A stretch of 33,577 nt of DNA. It comes from JBBSMX01 sp038232935. GTDB lineage: Bacteria; Bacteroidota; Rhodothermia; Rhodothermales; JANQRZ01. Shown one piece after another: positions 1-7,200 of this stretch; position 1 is the stretch's first letter, and every line of letters starts with the position of its first letter. Made by a program: the position numbers and the translations under genes. The stretch lies in contig JBBSMX010000031.1 in NCBI GenBank assembly GCA_038232935.1, positions 1-33,577 of the forward strand. Direction: 5' to 3'. The notes under the pieces are model-generated. The model ran no database searches, had not been told where the DNA came from, and saw only the letters and a list, made by a program, of their open reading frames with translations.

Positions 1-57
1 CAACCGGGGGCGGAAGTGCTCCTCAGCATCGACGGCGTCAGGCGGGGGCTGACTTAA
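1..57 (+). CDS. Possible 3' end of an upstream gene (partial)
   Basis: Frame 1 is open from the first base to a TAA at 55-57 and encodes about 18 residues ending VRRGLT. The codons are G/C-rich at third positions, like the neighbours. The product cannot be recognised from so short a tail, and chance openness over 57 bases in GC-rich DNA is quite possible. Confidence 0.3.
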   Translation, partial: QPGAEVLLSIDGVRRGLT

Positions 58-321
58 CAGACAGGCTCATCCGAGCGGGTCCATGCCAATGGCACCGTGC
101 CCACGCGGCGGCCTCATACCGCTACAGCCTCACCGGACCAGCCGACAGGGTACGGCTCCTGCGACCGGCCAACCTCTAGATACAATACCTAGCATGCATA
201 AGATACTATGTGCCGCCATACGCTTGCCTTTGGAACGCACGATGCGCCGCGCCGCGAACCCTTCGCCTCCGCGCCCGTACTGTCCCTTCCTTTCTTCTCT
301 CCCCTTCACCTCTCCCCTCTT
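58..321. other. Intergenic region with AT-rich promoter-like patch
   Basis: These 264 bases have no convincing gene. The stretch from about 176 to 216 is much more AT-rich than its surroundings and contains TACAAT at 181-186 (close to a sigma-70 -10 box) and an ATGCAT palindrome within TAGCATGCATAAG. It probably holds the promoter of the SnoaL-like gene at 322, but no good -35/-33 element was seen. Confidence 0.35.
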
Positions 322-753
322 ATGCCCGACAAGCAGACCTGCATCGCCCAACAGAAGCGCTGGGGCGAGGCCATCGCCACCGGCAACCTCGACGAACTCG
401 ACCACATCCTCGCCGAAGACTTCGTAGACCACGACCCCGGCAACCAGTCCGCCGACCGCGAGGGCGTCAAAGCCTTCTTCCGCGGCTTCCGCAAAGCGTT
501 CCCCGACCTCAAGCCGGAGCCCGTCGAGCTGCACGCCGACGACAACGGCTACGTCACGATGCGCTACAACGTCAGCGGCACCCACAAAGGCGAGTTCATG
601 GGCTTCGCCCCGACCGGCCGCACGTTCGAGACGTCCGCCATGCAGATGGCAAAGTTCAACGACGACGGCAAATGCACCGAGCGCTGGGGCGTCACCGACC
701 AGCTTCAGATCCTGAAGCAACTCGGCCTCGTGGACGTGCCGAACGACGGCTAG
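322..753 (+). CDS. SnoaL-like (NTF2-fold) polyketide cyclase / ester cyclase family protein
   Basis: This 143-residue protein has the look of the SnoaL-like branch of the NTF2-like superfamily, small cone-shaped alpha+beta barrels. The N-terminal helix leads to FVDHDP (about residues 34-39), followed by GVKAFFRGFRKAFPDL, the usual SnoaL helix and turn. Later strands end with a fairly conserved GEFMGFAPTGRTF segment and a C-terminal DQLQILKQLG. The ATG at 322 is chosen because homology begins right after it; the frame is open further upstream but reads low-complexity sequence. There is no signal peptide, so it is probably cytoplasmic. Substrate cannot be inferred; many members are uncharacterised and not true cyclases. 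No Shine-Dalgarno sequence is visible, as is usual for this lineage. Transcription looks monocistronic, converging on the next gene. Confidence 0.8.
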   Translation: MPDKQTCIAQQKRWGEAIATGNLDELDHILAEDFVDHDPGNQSADREGVKAFFRGFRKAFPDLKPEPVELHADDNGYVTMRYNVSGTHKGEFMGFAPTGRTFETSAMQMAKFNDDGKCTERWGVTDQLQILKQLGLVDVPNDG

Positions 754-760
754 CGTTGCT

Positions 761-876
761 CGTGTTCTCCCCACACCCTGTCCCTCTCCCCGGAGGGGCG
801 AGGGGACGTGAGCTTGGACGTCGGCGGTGGGAGCGAGGGGACGTGATCTGAAAACGTGTGGCAGGGGAGAAGCACG
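761..876. repeat. Imperfect inverted repeat, REP/MITE-like, between convergent genes
   Basis: CGTGTTCTCCCCACAC at 761-776 is mirrored by GTGTGGCAGGGGAGAAGCACG (arm split by small bulges) at 856-876. The interior has C-rich then G-rich stretches (CCCTCTCCCCGGAGGGGCG) that form a second hairpin, and GAGGGGACGTGA occurs twice inside. It lies between convergent genes and could also end transcription, although no T-run follows. Whether it is dispersed in the genome cannot be seen from this window. Confidence 0.45.
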
Positions 877-892
877 GCGTTGCCTTTCTACG

Positions 893-914
893 TTCTCGCC
901 CCCACCGGGGGAGC
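893..914. repeat. GC hairpin in convergent intergenic region
   Basis: CTCGCCCCCACCGGGGGAG folds into a short strong hairpin just beyond the larger inverted repeat. It lies downstream of both convergent genes and may contribute to transcription termination; no U-tract follows it. Confidence 0.3.
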
Positions 915-968
915 GGTGCCCGGCGGCAGGGCAGAGAGGGGGCAGCGTGCGCGACATCGACCCCAACA

Positions 969-1499
969 CTAATCGCCGACTTCGATCCGGCTCCACACGA
1001 GGAGCGCCCCGCACGTCCGGTCGTACACCGGCGCGTTGAACCCGGCGGGGATCTCGGCCGGCCCCCGGTACACCTCGACCGCTTCGATGCCTTCGAGCGT
1101 CAGCTCATCCACGTTGCGGATCGTCGTGTACGAGCCGTCGACGAACACGGCGAGCGGGCAGCGCCCCGTGCTCCGGCCGCTGACGACGAGCGCTCCGCCG
1201 GCGCCCGAGATAACGTCGATGCCGGGGACCTCGCGGAGCGCATCGCTGAGTAACCGGCTCCGCGCCATCTCGGTCCGCGTCAGGAACCGGCCGTTTCCGG
1301 TCTCCCGGCGCTGGTAGAAGCCGCGGCGTTCGAGGAGTTCGCTCTTCACCTCGCCGGGCGGTTCCGCGTCGGCCTCCGCATCGGTGGACGCGGGCGGGGA
1401 CTGCGTCGAGCAGGCCGGCGTGCCGCCGAGCGCAAGCGCGCCGACGAGCAACCAGGCGAACCGCGCCCGCTTCGTGAATGGACTCCGACCGTACCTCAT
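969..1499 (-). CDS. Lone TonB-receptor plug-domain lipoprotein (no barrel)
   Basis: The 176-residue product starts with a basic N-terminus and a hydrophobic stretch ending GGTPAC, giving a probable lipoprotein Cys30, although Thr at -3 is not the usual Leu. After an acidic linker the rest matches a TonB-dependent receptor plug: RSRLLSDALREVPGIDV, then LAVFVDGSYT, then LEGIEAVEVYRGPAEIPAGF. No beta-barrel follows; the protein stops at RIEVGD. Two cysteines, in GRCPLAVF and DRTCGALL, could form a disulfide. Small barrel-less plug proteins of this kind are known as 'plug domain-containing' proteins in Rhodothermota and Gemmatimonadota, but their role is not established. The start at 1499 is preferred over the upstream ATG because it gives a compact signal peptide. 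Confidence 0.75.
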   Translation of the reverse strand: MRYGRSPFTKRARFAWLLVGALALGGTPACSTQSPPASTDAEADAEPPGEVKSELLERRGFYQRRETGNGRFLTRTEMARSRLLSDALREVPGIDVISGAGGALVVSGRSTGRCPLAVFVDGSYTTIRNVDELTLEGIEAVEVYRGPAEIPAGFNAPVYDRTCGALLVWSRIEVGD

Positions 1500-1614
1500 G
1501 AGCGACAGGATAGGCAGCGCCCGAGCACCTTCCAACGGGGGCACGCCGTTTGGCCGAACCCGCCGCCCTTTTTCCCGTTGCAGTCCCTCCTCTCTTCACC
1601 CAACCCCACTTCCG

Positions 1615-2097
1615 ATGGCTACCCCCTACGACAGCGCGCCCGCCATGCAGATCGACCCGGATAAGGAGTATCAGGCGACGATCGAGACCGACAAGGGCAC
1701 AATCGACGTCAAGCTCTACCCCGAGCACGCGCCGAAGACGGTCAACAACTTCGTCTCGCTCGCGCGCGACGGGTTCTACGACGGCCTCACGTTCCACCGC
1801 GTCATCCCCAACTTCATGGTCCAGGGCGGCGATCCCGACGGCACCGGCCGTGGCGGTCCCGGCTACGAGTTCGAGGACGAGGTCCGCGACAACCCGCTCA
1901 AGCACGAGGCGGGCTCGCTCTCGATGGCGAACGCCGGGCCGAACACGAACGGCAGTCAGTTCTTCATCACGCACGCCCCGCAGCCACACCTCAACGGTCG
2001 CCACACCGTCTTCGGAAAGGTGATGGACGGGCAGGAGGTGGTCGACGCCATCGAGCAGGGCGACACGATGCAGAAGGTGACGATCACCGAATCGTAA
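1615..2097 (+). CDS. Cyclophilin-type peptidyl-prolyl cis-trans isomerase
   Basis: This 160-residue enzyme catalyses cis-trans isomerisation of X-Pro bonds. It shows the standard cyclophilin landmarks: a beta strand ATIETDKGTIDVKLYPEHAP, then the active-site segment FHRVIPNFMVQGGDPDGTG with the catalytic Arg, then MANAGPNTNGSQFFIT, and the HTVFGKVMDGQEVVDAI strand near the end. Length fits the short bacterial cytoplasmic class (PpiB-like). No signal peptide is visible at this start, so a cytoplasmic location is likely. The ATG at 1615 precedes a short N-terminal extension; an alternative in-frame ATG at 1645 begins right before the domain. A strong intrinsic terminator follows the stop. Confidence 0.95.
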   Translation: MATPYDSAPAMQIDPDKEYQATIETDKGTIDVKLYPEHAPKTVNNFVSLARDGFYDGLTFHRVIPNFMVQGGDPDGTGRGGPGYEFEDEVRDNPLKHEAGSLSMANAGPNTNGSQFFITHAPQPHLNGRHTVFGKVMDGQEVVDAIEQGDTMQKVTITES

Positions 2098-2119
2098 CCG
2101 CCGCCGCATCTCTGATTCT

Positions 2120-2156
2120 GTCGGGGCGTACTGCACGGTACGTCCCGACCTTTTTT
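2120..2156 (+). terminator. Intrinsic terminator after the cyclophilin gene
   Basis: A 12-bp stem (arms 2120-2131 and 2138-2149, one G-U pair) with a 6-nt loop is followed by C and six T. It is a textbook Rho-independent terminator for the cyclophilin gene. The T-run ends at the base before the ATG of the next gene at 2157, which is unusual. Confidence 0.85.
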
Positions 2157-2987
2157 ATGCCCATGCCCGATCCCCTCGTCCCCGGTCCGCCCGACCTCTC
2201 CGGCATCGCCGACGCCCCGCTCCGCCCGCGCTGGCTCGGCCGCCTCCCGCTCCCGCCCGAGGGCCGCGACTACCTCCGCTTTTCCCGCACGGCGACGTAC
2301 AGCTTTCTCATCGCGCTCCCACTCCTCGTCGCCTACCACACGCTGATCCTGCTCGCCAACGGCGGTGGCCCGATGCAAGTCCGCATCGGCGCGGAGATTT
2401 GGATCACGCGGCTGCTGGCGTGGTTCGGCGCGACGGGTATGCTCGCACTCGGCGTGGCGGTGCTGCTCGTCGGGATCGGCGTGTTCATCGCGGAGCGGAA
2501 GAAGCACATCCCGATCCGGCGGAAGTACTTCGGGTGGATGATCGCGGAGAGCGCGGTCTACGCGGTCGTGCTGGCACTGCTGATCGGCTGGGTGGTGGGC
2601 GTGCTGTTCGCCTTCGCTCCCGTCCCGCTCGTGCAGGCCGTCGGGCAGCCGAGCGGGCTGATGGCGCTGGCGCTCTCGCTCGGCGCGGGGATCTACGAAG
2701 AATTGGTATTCCGCGTCCTGCTCGTGGGCGGGCTGTTCCTCGCACTGCACCGGCTCACGGCGTGGGAGCGCGGCCGGGCCTACGTCGTTGCGGCCGTCGT
2801 CGGCGCGCTCGTCTTCAGCGCCGTCCACTACATCGGGGCGTTCGGCGACCCGTTCCTGCTGTCGTCGTTCACGTTCCGGTTCCTGTTCGGGCTCGCGCTC
2901 AACGCGCTCTTCCTCATCCGCGGCTTCGGCATCGCCGCGTGGGCGCACGCGATCTATGACGTGCTCGTCCTCCTGCTCATCGCCTGA
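2157..2987 (+). CDS. CPBP-family intramembrane metalloprotease (Rce1/Abi-like)
   Basis: This 276-residue multi-pass membrane protein has the three CPBP signatures: EELVFR at residues 181-186 (EExxxR), FSAVHY at 220-225 (Phe220...His224), and HAIYD at 264-268. These supply the glutamate/histidine catalytic centre in the Rce1 family of membrane proteases. About seven hydrophobic segments are visible, beginning near residue 47. The N-terminal 40 residues are Pro-rich and presumably cytoplasmic. The ATG at 2157 abuts the terminator T-run of the preceding gene; the alternative ATG at 2163 differs by two residues. The substrate is unknown; bacterial members take part in peptide maturation or immunity, or have no known role. 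The broken ThpR-like gene starts 3 bases downstream, so the two were probably one transcript. Confidence 0.9.
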   Translation: MPMPDPLVPGPPDLSGIADAPLRPRWLGRLPLPPEGRDYLRFSRTATYSFLIALPLLVAYHTLILLANGGGPMQVRIGAEIWITRLLAWFGATGMLALGVAVLLVGIGVFIAERKKHIPIRRKYFGWMIAESAVYAVVLALLIGWVVGVLFAFAPVPLVQAVGQPSGLMALALSLGAGIYEELVFRVLLVGGLFLALHRLTAWERGRAYVVAAVVGALVFSAVHYIGAFGDPFLLSSFTFRFLFGLALNALFLIRGFGIAAWAHAIYDVLVLLLIA

Positions 2988-2990
2988 CGT

Positions 2991-3424
2991 ATGCCCCGCC
3001 TGTTCGTCGCTCTCGACGTGCCCGACGCCGTACGCCGCCTGCTCGCCGACCTGCGCGCCGATCTCGACGGAGCGCGGTGGACGCGGCCCGAGCAGTTCCA
3101 CCTCACCCTCCGCTTCCTCGGCGAGACATCGCACGAGCGCATCGCCGGTCTCACCGTTGTACTTGCCGGAATCCATCCTCCGCCGATAGACCTCCGACTC
3201 GACAGGCTCACCGTATTTCCGCCGAGCCCGAGGACAAGCCGTTCCTCCCGCACATCACGCTCGCCCGCCTCAAGCAGCCTGACGTTCGCGCCATCCACGC
3301 CTACCTCGAAACACACGAGATCGACGCCGCCTTCACTGCCGACCGCTTCCATCTCTACGTCAGCACACTCAAGCCCTCCGGTGCCGTCCACGAGCGGCTC
3401 GCGTCGTTCGCACTCCAACCCTAA
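2991..3424 (+). pseudogene. thpR: Broken RNA 2',3'-cyclic phosphodiesterase (ThpR/LigT, 2H family)
   Basis: The first frame (from 2991) encodes a normal 2H-phosphoesterase N-terminus: MPRLFVALDVPDAV, then the first HxTx motif in FHLTLRFLGE, and LRLDRLTVFPP. Homology then leaves this frame near 3216 and resumes near 3221 in the +2 frame with AEPEDKPFLPHITLAR, holding the second HxTx motif, and runs to TAA at 3422-3424. Intact family members are about 180-190 residues and have about 30-40 residues between these two blocks (the strand and helix around LWAG...L). Here that part is missing, so an internal deletion with frame change is more likely than a sequencing slip. Both catalytic motifs survive but no single protein contains them. 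It sits 3 bases after the CPBP gene. Confidence 0.8.
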
Positions 3425-3480
3425 AACACGGTGCTGAGCTGGAGGCGGACGTTGTGGATCGCGGGGGCGTCGATCACCAC
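3421..3480 (-). pseudogene. Remnant 3' end of an outer-membrane beta-barrel gene
   Basis: On the minus strand, 3480 to 3424 reads VVIDAPAIHNVRLQLSTVF followed by a TAG at 3423-3421. Alternating hydrophobic residues ending in a C-terminal Phe are the signature of the last strand of an outer-membrane barrel recognised by the BAM complex. A stop codon lies immediately upstream (3481-3483), so only about 19 codons remain. It overlaps the stop of the broken ThpR gene. It could be a chance match, because the fragment is short. Confidence 0.4.
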
Positions 3481-3536
3481 CTATGAGGGGCCGGGTGAGG
3501 GGAGCCACGAGCAACCACCCCTCGCCGAACCCTGAC

Positions 3537-4082
3537 CTACTCGGCCTCCAGTGTCAGCACTTCCTCAACGGGCTGGTAGGCCTTGCCGTAGAACTCGACG
3601 TCACGGAACGTGTGGATGCCTTCGTAGGTGCGGCGCATGGCGTCGAACACGTCGTCTTCGCCGTGGTCGCCGGGGGTCCAGAAGAGGATCTCCAGTTCGT
3701 TGACGCGGTCGGTGGCGAGGGAGCGGCGGCGGTAACCGACGCGCTCGGCGTGGCGGAACCCCTCGCGGGCGTAGAACCGCTGGCGCTTCTCGGAGTCCGA
3801 GTTCTCGTAGTCGAGCGGCTCCACTTCGAGCAGGATCGGCTTGCCCTTCGCCTTCAGCCGGTCGAGCAGGCGGCGGCCGAGGCCCTGCCCGCGCGCCTCG
3901 GCCGCGACGAAGACGTAGTCGATGAACACGAAGTCGTCGGCCTCGACGTACATCATCACGTGGTGCGGGCCTTCGTCCTTCCGGTAGACCTCGCCCTTCT
4001 CGCGGAGCAGGGTCTCCATGTGGCGCTGCGACTTCATCTCTTCGATGGGGAAATACTGATTCAGCTTCTCGTACCAGTGCAT
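3537..4082 (-). CDS. GNAT-family N-acetyltransferase
   Basis: This 181-residue protein has the GNAT acyl-CoA-binding motif A: a strand VFIDYVFVAAEARGQGLGRRLL with the R/Q-x-x-G-x-G/A pyrophosphate loop (ARGQGLG) opening the following helix, near residues 63-73. A further helix contains RFYAREGFRHAERVGY, the usual motif B region that positions the acetyl group. The last 50 residues (DVFDAMRRTYEGIHTF onward) extend beyond the minimal fold. The acceptor cannot be predicted. It is transcribed alone, divergently from the polymerase gene, with about 180 bases between start codons for both promoters. No Shine-Dalgarno sequence is clear. Confidence 0.88.
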   Translation of the reverse strand: MHWYEKLNQYFPIEEMKSQRHMETLLREKGEVYRKDEGPHHVMMYVEADDFVFIDYVFVAAEARGQGLGRRLLDRLKAKGKPILLEVEPLDYENSDSEKRQRFYAREGFRHAERVGYRRRSLATDRVNELEILFWTPGDHGEDDVFDAMRRTYEGIHTFRDVEFYGKAYQPVEEVLTLEAE

Positions 4083-4232
4083 GGGAGCCGGAAGTTTGTC
4101 TGGGGGGTAGGCGTGGCCTATCGCCTCGAACCGAAAGGGTTCGCCGCCCGCCCCTGATTCACCTGCTCGTCACCACGCCTTCGTCGGTTCTTGCCGATGC
4201 GGCCGTGACGGAGCGTCGGCAGCCCCCACGCG

Positions 4233-4240
4233 TACCTTTA
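4233..4240 (+). promoter_or_regulatory. Candidate Bacteroidota-type -7 box of the polB gene
   Basis: TACCTTTA at 4233-4240 matches seven of eight positions of the Bacteroidota -7 consensus TAnnTTTG, 22 bases before the ATG at 4263. No clear -33 TTTG was found at the proper distance, so the call rests on the -7 element alone. Confidence 0.35.
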
Positions 4241-4262
4241 TCCCGAACCCGTTCCCGCCCCG

Positions 4263-7200
4263 ATGCCCGACCCGTTCGAACCCGAAGTCCACGACGTCGC
4301 CCTCTACGGCCGCGACCGGACCGAGCGGATCGTCGGGCTGCACCTCGTTCCGGCGGGCGACGGCGAGCGGATGCGCGTCTACCGCCGCACGGGGCCGAGC
4401 ACGGTCGAGCACGAGGACGTGCCGTTCTACCCGTTCTTCTTTCTGACCGACAGTGCCCTCCTGCGCGGGTTCCCGCGCGAGCGCTTCCAGTTTCAGGAGC
4501 TCGGAGGCACGGGCTACTTCCGCACCCTCGTCGTCTTCCCGAACCGCTCGGCGTATTGGGACGCCCTCCGCCACATCGAGCGCGTCACCGACACGAACGC
4601 GAAACGGCCCGTCGAGGTCTACTACGCCGGCTCGCCCGAGCAGCAGTACCTCATGCAGAGCGGCCGGACGCTCTTCAAAGGGATGCCCTTCGACGAGCTC
4701 TACCGGATGCAGCTCGACATCGAGACCTACGCCAGCGAGGGCGGCTTCCCGAACGCCGAGCGCCCCGGCGACGCCGTCATCATCGTCTCGCTCTCCGACA
4801 ACCGGGGCTGGACGCGGCTCCTCGACGCGCGCAGCCTGCCGGAGCAGGTCATCCTGCAAGAGGTCGTCCGCCTCATCCGCGAGAAAGACCCCGACGTGAT
4901 CGAGGGCCACAACGCCTACGCCTTCGATTTCCCGTATTTGATGACGCGGTGCGCCCGCCACGGCGTGCCGTTCGCCATCGGCCGCGACGGGTCGGTACCG
5001 CGCAGCTTCCCCTCGACCATGCGCTTCGCCGAGCGGAGCGTGGACTTCCCCGCGCTCGACATCGCCGGGCGGCACGTGATCGACACGTATTTCCAGGTGA
5101 TGAGCTACGACGTGTTCAAGCGCGACCTCCCGGCGTACGGGCTGAAGGCGGCGGCGAAGTATTTCGGCTTCGCACCCGAGGGCCGGACCTACGTCGACGG
5201 TGCCGACATCCCGCGCGTATGGGACGAGGACCCCGAGCGGCTGCTCGCCTACGCCCTCGACGACGTGATCGAGACGGAGCGGCTGAGTCGGCACCTCTCG
5301 GGCTCGACGTTCTACCTCACCCAGATGGTCCCGGTGCCCTACGACCAGTGCGCCCGTACCGGCCCGGCGGCGAAGATCGAGGCCCTGTTCGTGCGGGAGT
5401 ACCTCCGGCAGCGGCAGGCGCTCCCGCAGTCCGAGTGGGGCAGCCAGGTCATCGGCGGCTACACCGACGTGTTCGTCACCGGCGTCGTCGGCCCCATCGT
5501 TTACGCCGACGTGGAGAGCCTCTACCCGAGCATCATGCTCGGCTACGACGTGCAGCCCAAAGGCGACACCCTCGGCCTCTTCCCCGGCCTTCTCCGCACC
5601 CTCACCGACCTCCGCCTCGAAACGAAAGCGCTCATGCGCGAGGCCGACAGCGCCGAGCAGCGCGGCGAGCTCGACGCCCGGCAGACGGCCTACAAGAACA
5701 TCATCAACTGCTTCGACGCTGCGACGGACGTGCTCACGGTCGAGGGTCTCAAGCCCATCGCCGATCTCGATGTCGGCGACGAGGTGTACGCGCTCGACCC
5801 CGAGACGCTGAAAGTTGAGGTCAAACCAGTCGTCGATACGTTCCGGCAGCACTATGAAGGGCCGATGGTCCGCCTTCAGAACCGCCACGTCGATTACCTC
5901 GTCACGCCCCACCACAAGTTCCTCACCTCGCGCTTCGTCACGCCGGCACACCGACCCTACGCGTGGGAGTTTGCCGACGATCTCGTCGCCGACCGCGTCC
6001 GGCGCAAGCTCCCTCCTCTCGGCGCGCTACCCGGCCGTCGGCAGCCCCGCGTCCGCGTCGATGACCTCTGCCGTCGCCACGGGATCGACGGATTCCTCGT
6101 CGCGGACGGCGTGATCCGTAGCACGGAGAAAAACGCAAAAGCCCACCCCGTCGAGTTTGCGACGGAAGACTGGCTGGCACTCGTGGGCTGGTTCATCGCC
6201 GAGGGACACGTCTACCGGAGCACGCCCAAGCGCTACGCCAACGGCAACCACCGTGGCGTCTATCACATGGTAGCCATCGGACAGAAGCGTGAGGACGGCC
6301 GCACGACCGTCGGCGACCTTCTCAACCGGATGGGGATTGCGTATTCCACCTCGGTCAATGGGCTCTCGTTCTGCTCACGGGTGTTCTGCGACGTGCTCGA
6401 AGCGGAGTGTGGAAATGGTAGCACCCAGAAGCGCATCCCCGAGTGGGTGTTCGCGCTGCTGCCCGAGCAACTTCAGCACCTGTTCGACGCGCTCATGGCA
6501 GGGGACGGCGACGCGCACGGCAAGCGGTACACGACGCAGAGTGAGGCTCTCGCCCGCGACTTCGTGCGCCTCGCCCATCACCTCGGGACCCGCGCCTATG
6601 TGATGAGCCACGACGGAGCCTTCCGCATCGCCGTCAACCAGAGGCGGGGCATCGCACCGGTAGTCAAGGGGGCGCATCGCTGGAGGGAAGACTTCGAGGG
6701 CGAGGTCTACTGCGTCGAGGTTGCCGACCATCACACGCTGCTGTGCGGGCGGAATGGGAAGCTCAACTGGTGCGGGCAGAGCTTTTACGGCAATATGGGC
6801 TTCGGGATGGCGATCTTCAACGATTTCGCCGAAGCCGACCGCGTGGCGAGTGTCGGGCAGGACCTCCTCCGCCGGATCATCCGCCTCATCCGCGCGCGGG
6901 GCGGGACCGTCGTCGAAGTGGACACCGACGGCGTCCTCTTCATTCCGCCCGAGGGCGTGCGCGGCGACGACGCTGAGCGGGCGTTCGTTCACACCCTCAG
7001 CGACGAGATGCCCGAGGGCATCCGGATCGGGTTCGACGGGCGGTACCGGAAGATGCTCTCGTACAAGAAGAAGAACTACGCGCTCCTCGGCTACGACGGA
7101 GCGCTCAAGTTCAAAGGCTCCTCGCTCGTCTCCCGCTCGTCGGAGCGGTTCGGGCGGCGGTTCGTGCGCGAGGCCGTGGCCCTCCTGCTGGAGGAAGACA

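Noticed and set aside
4170..5951. 593-codon minus-strand frame opposite polB
   Set aside because: Covers intact polymerase motifs on the plus strand and shows no domain of its own.
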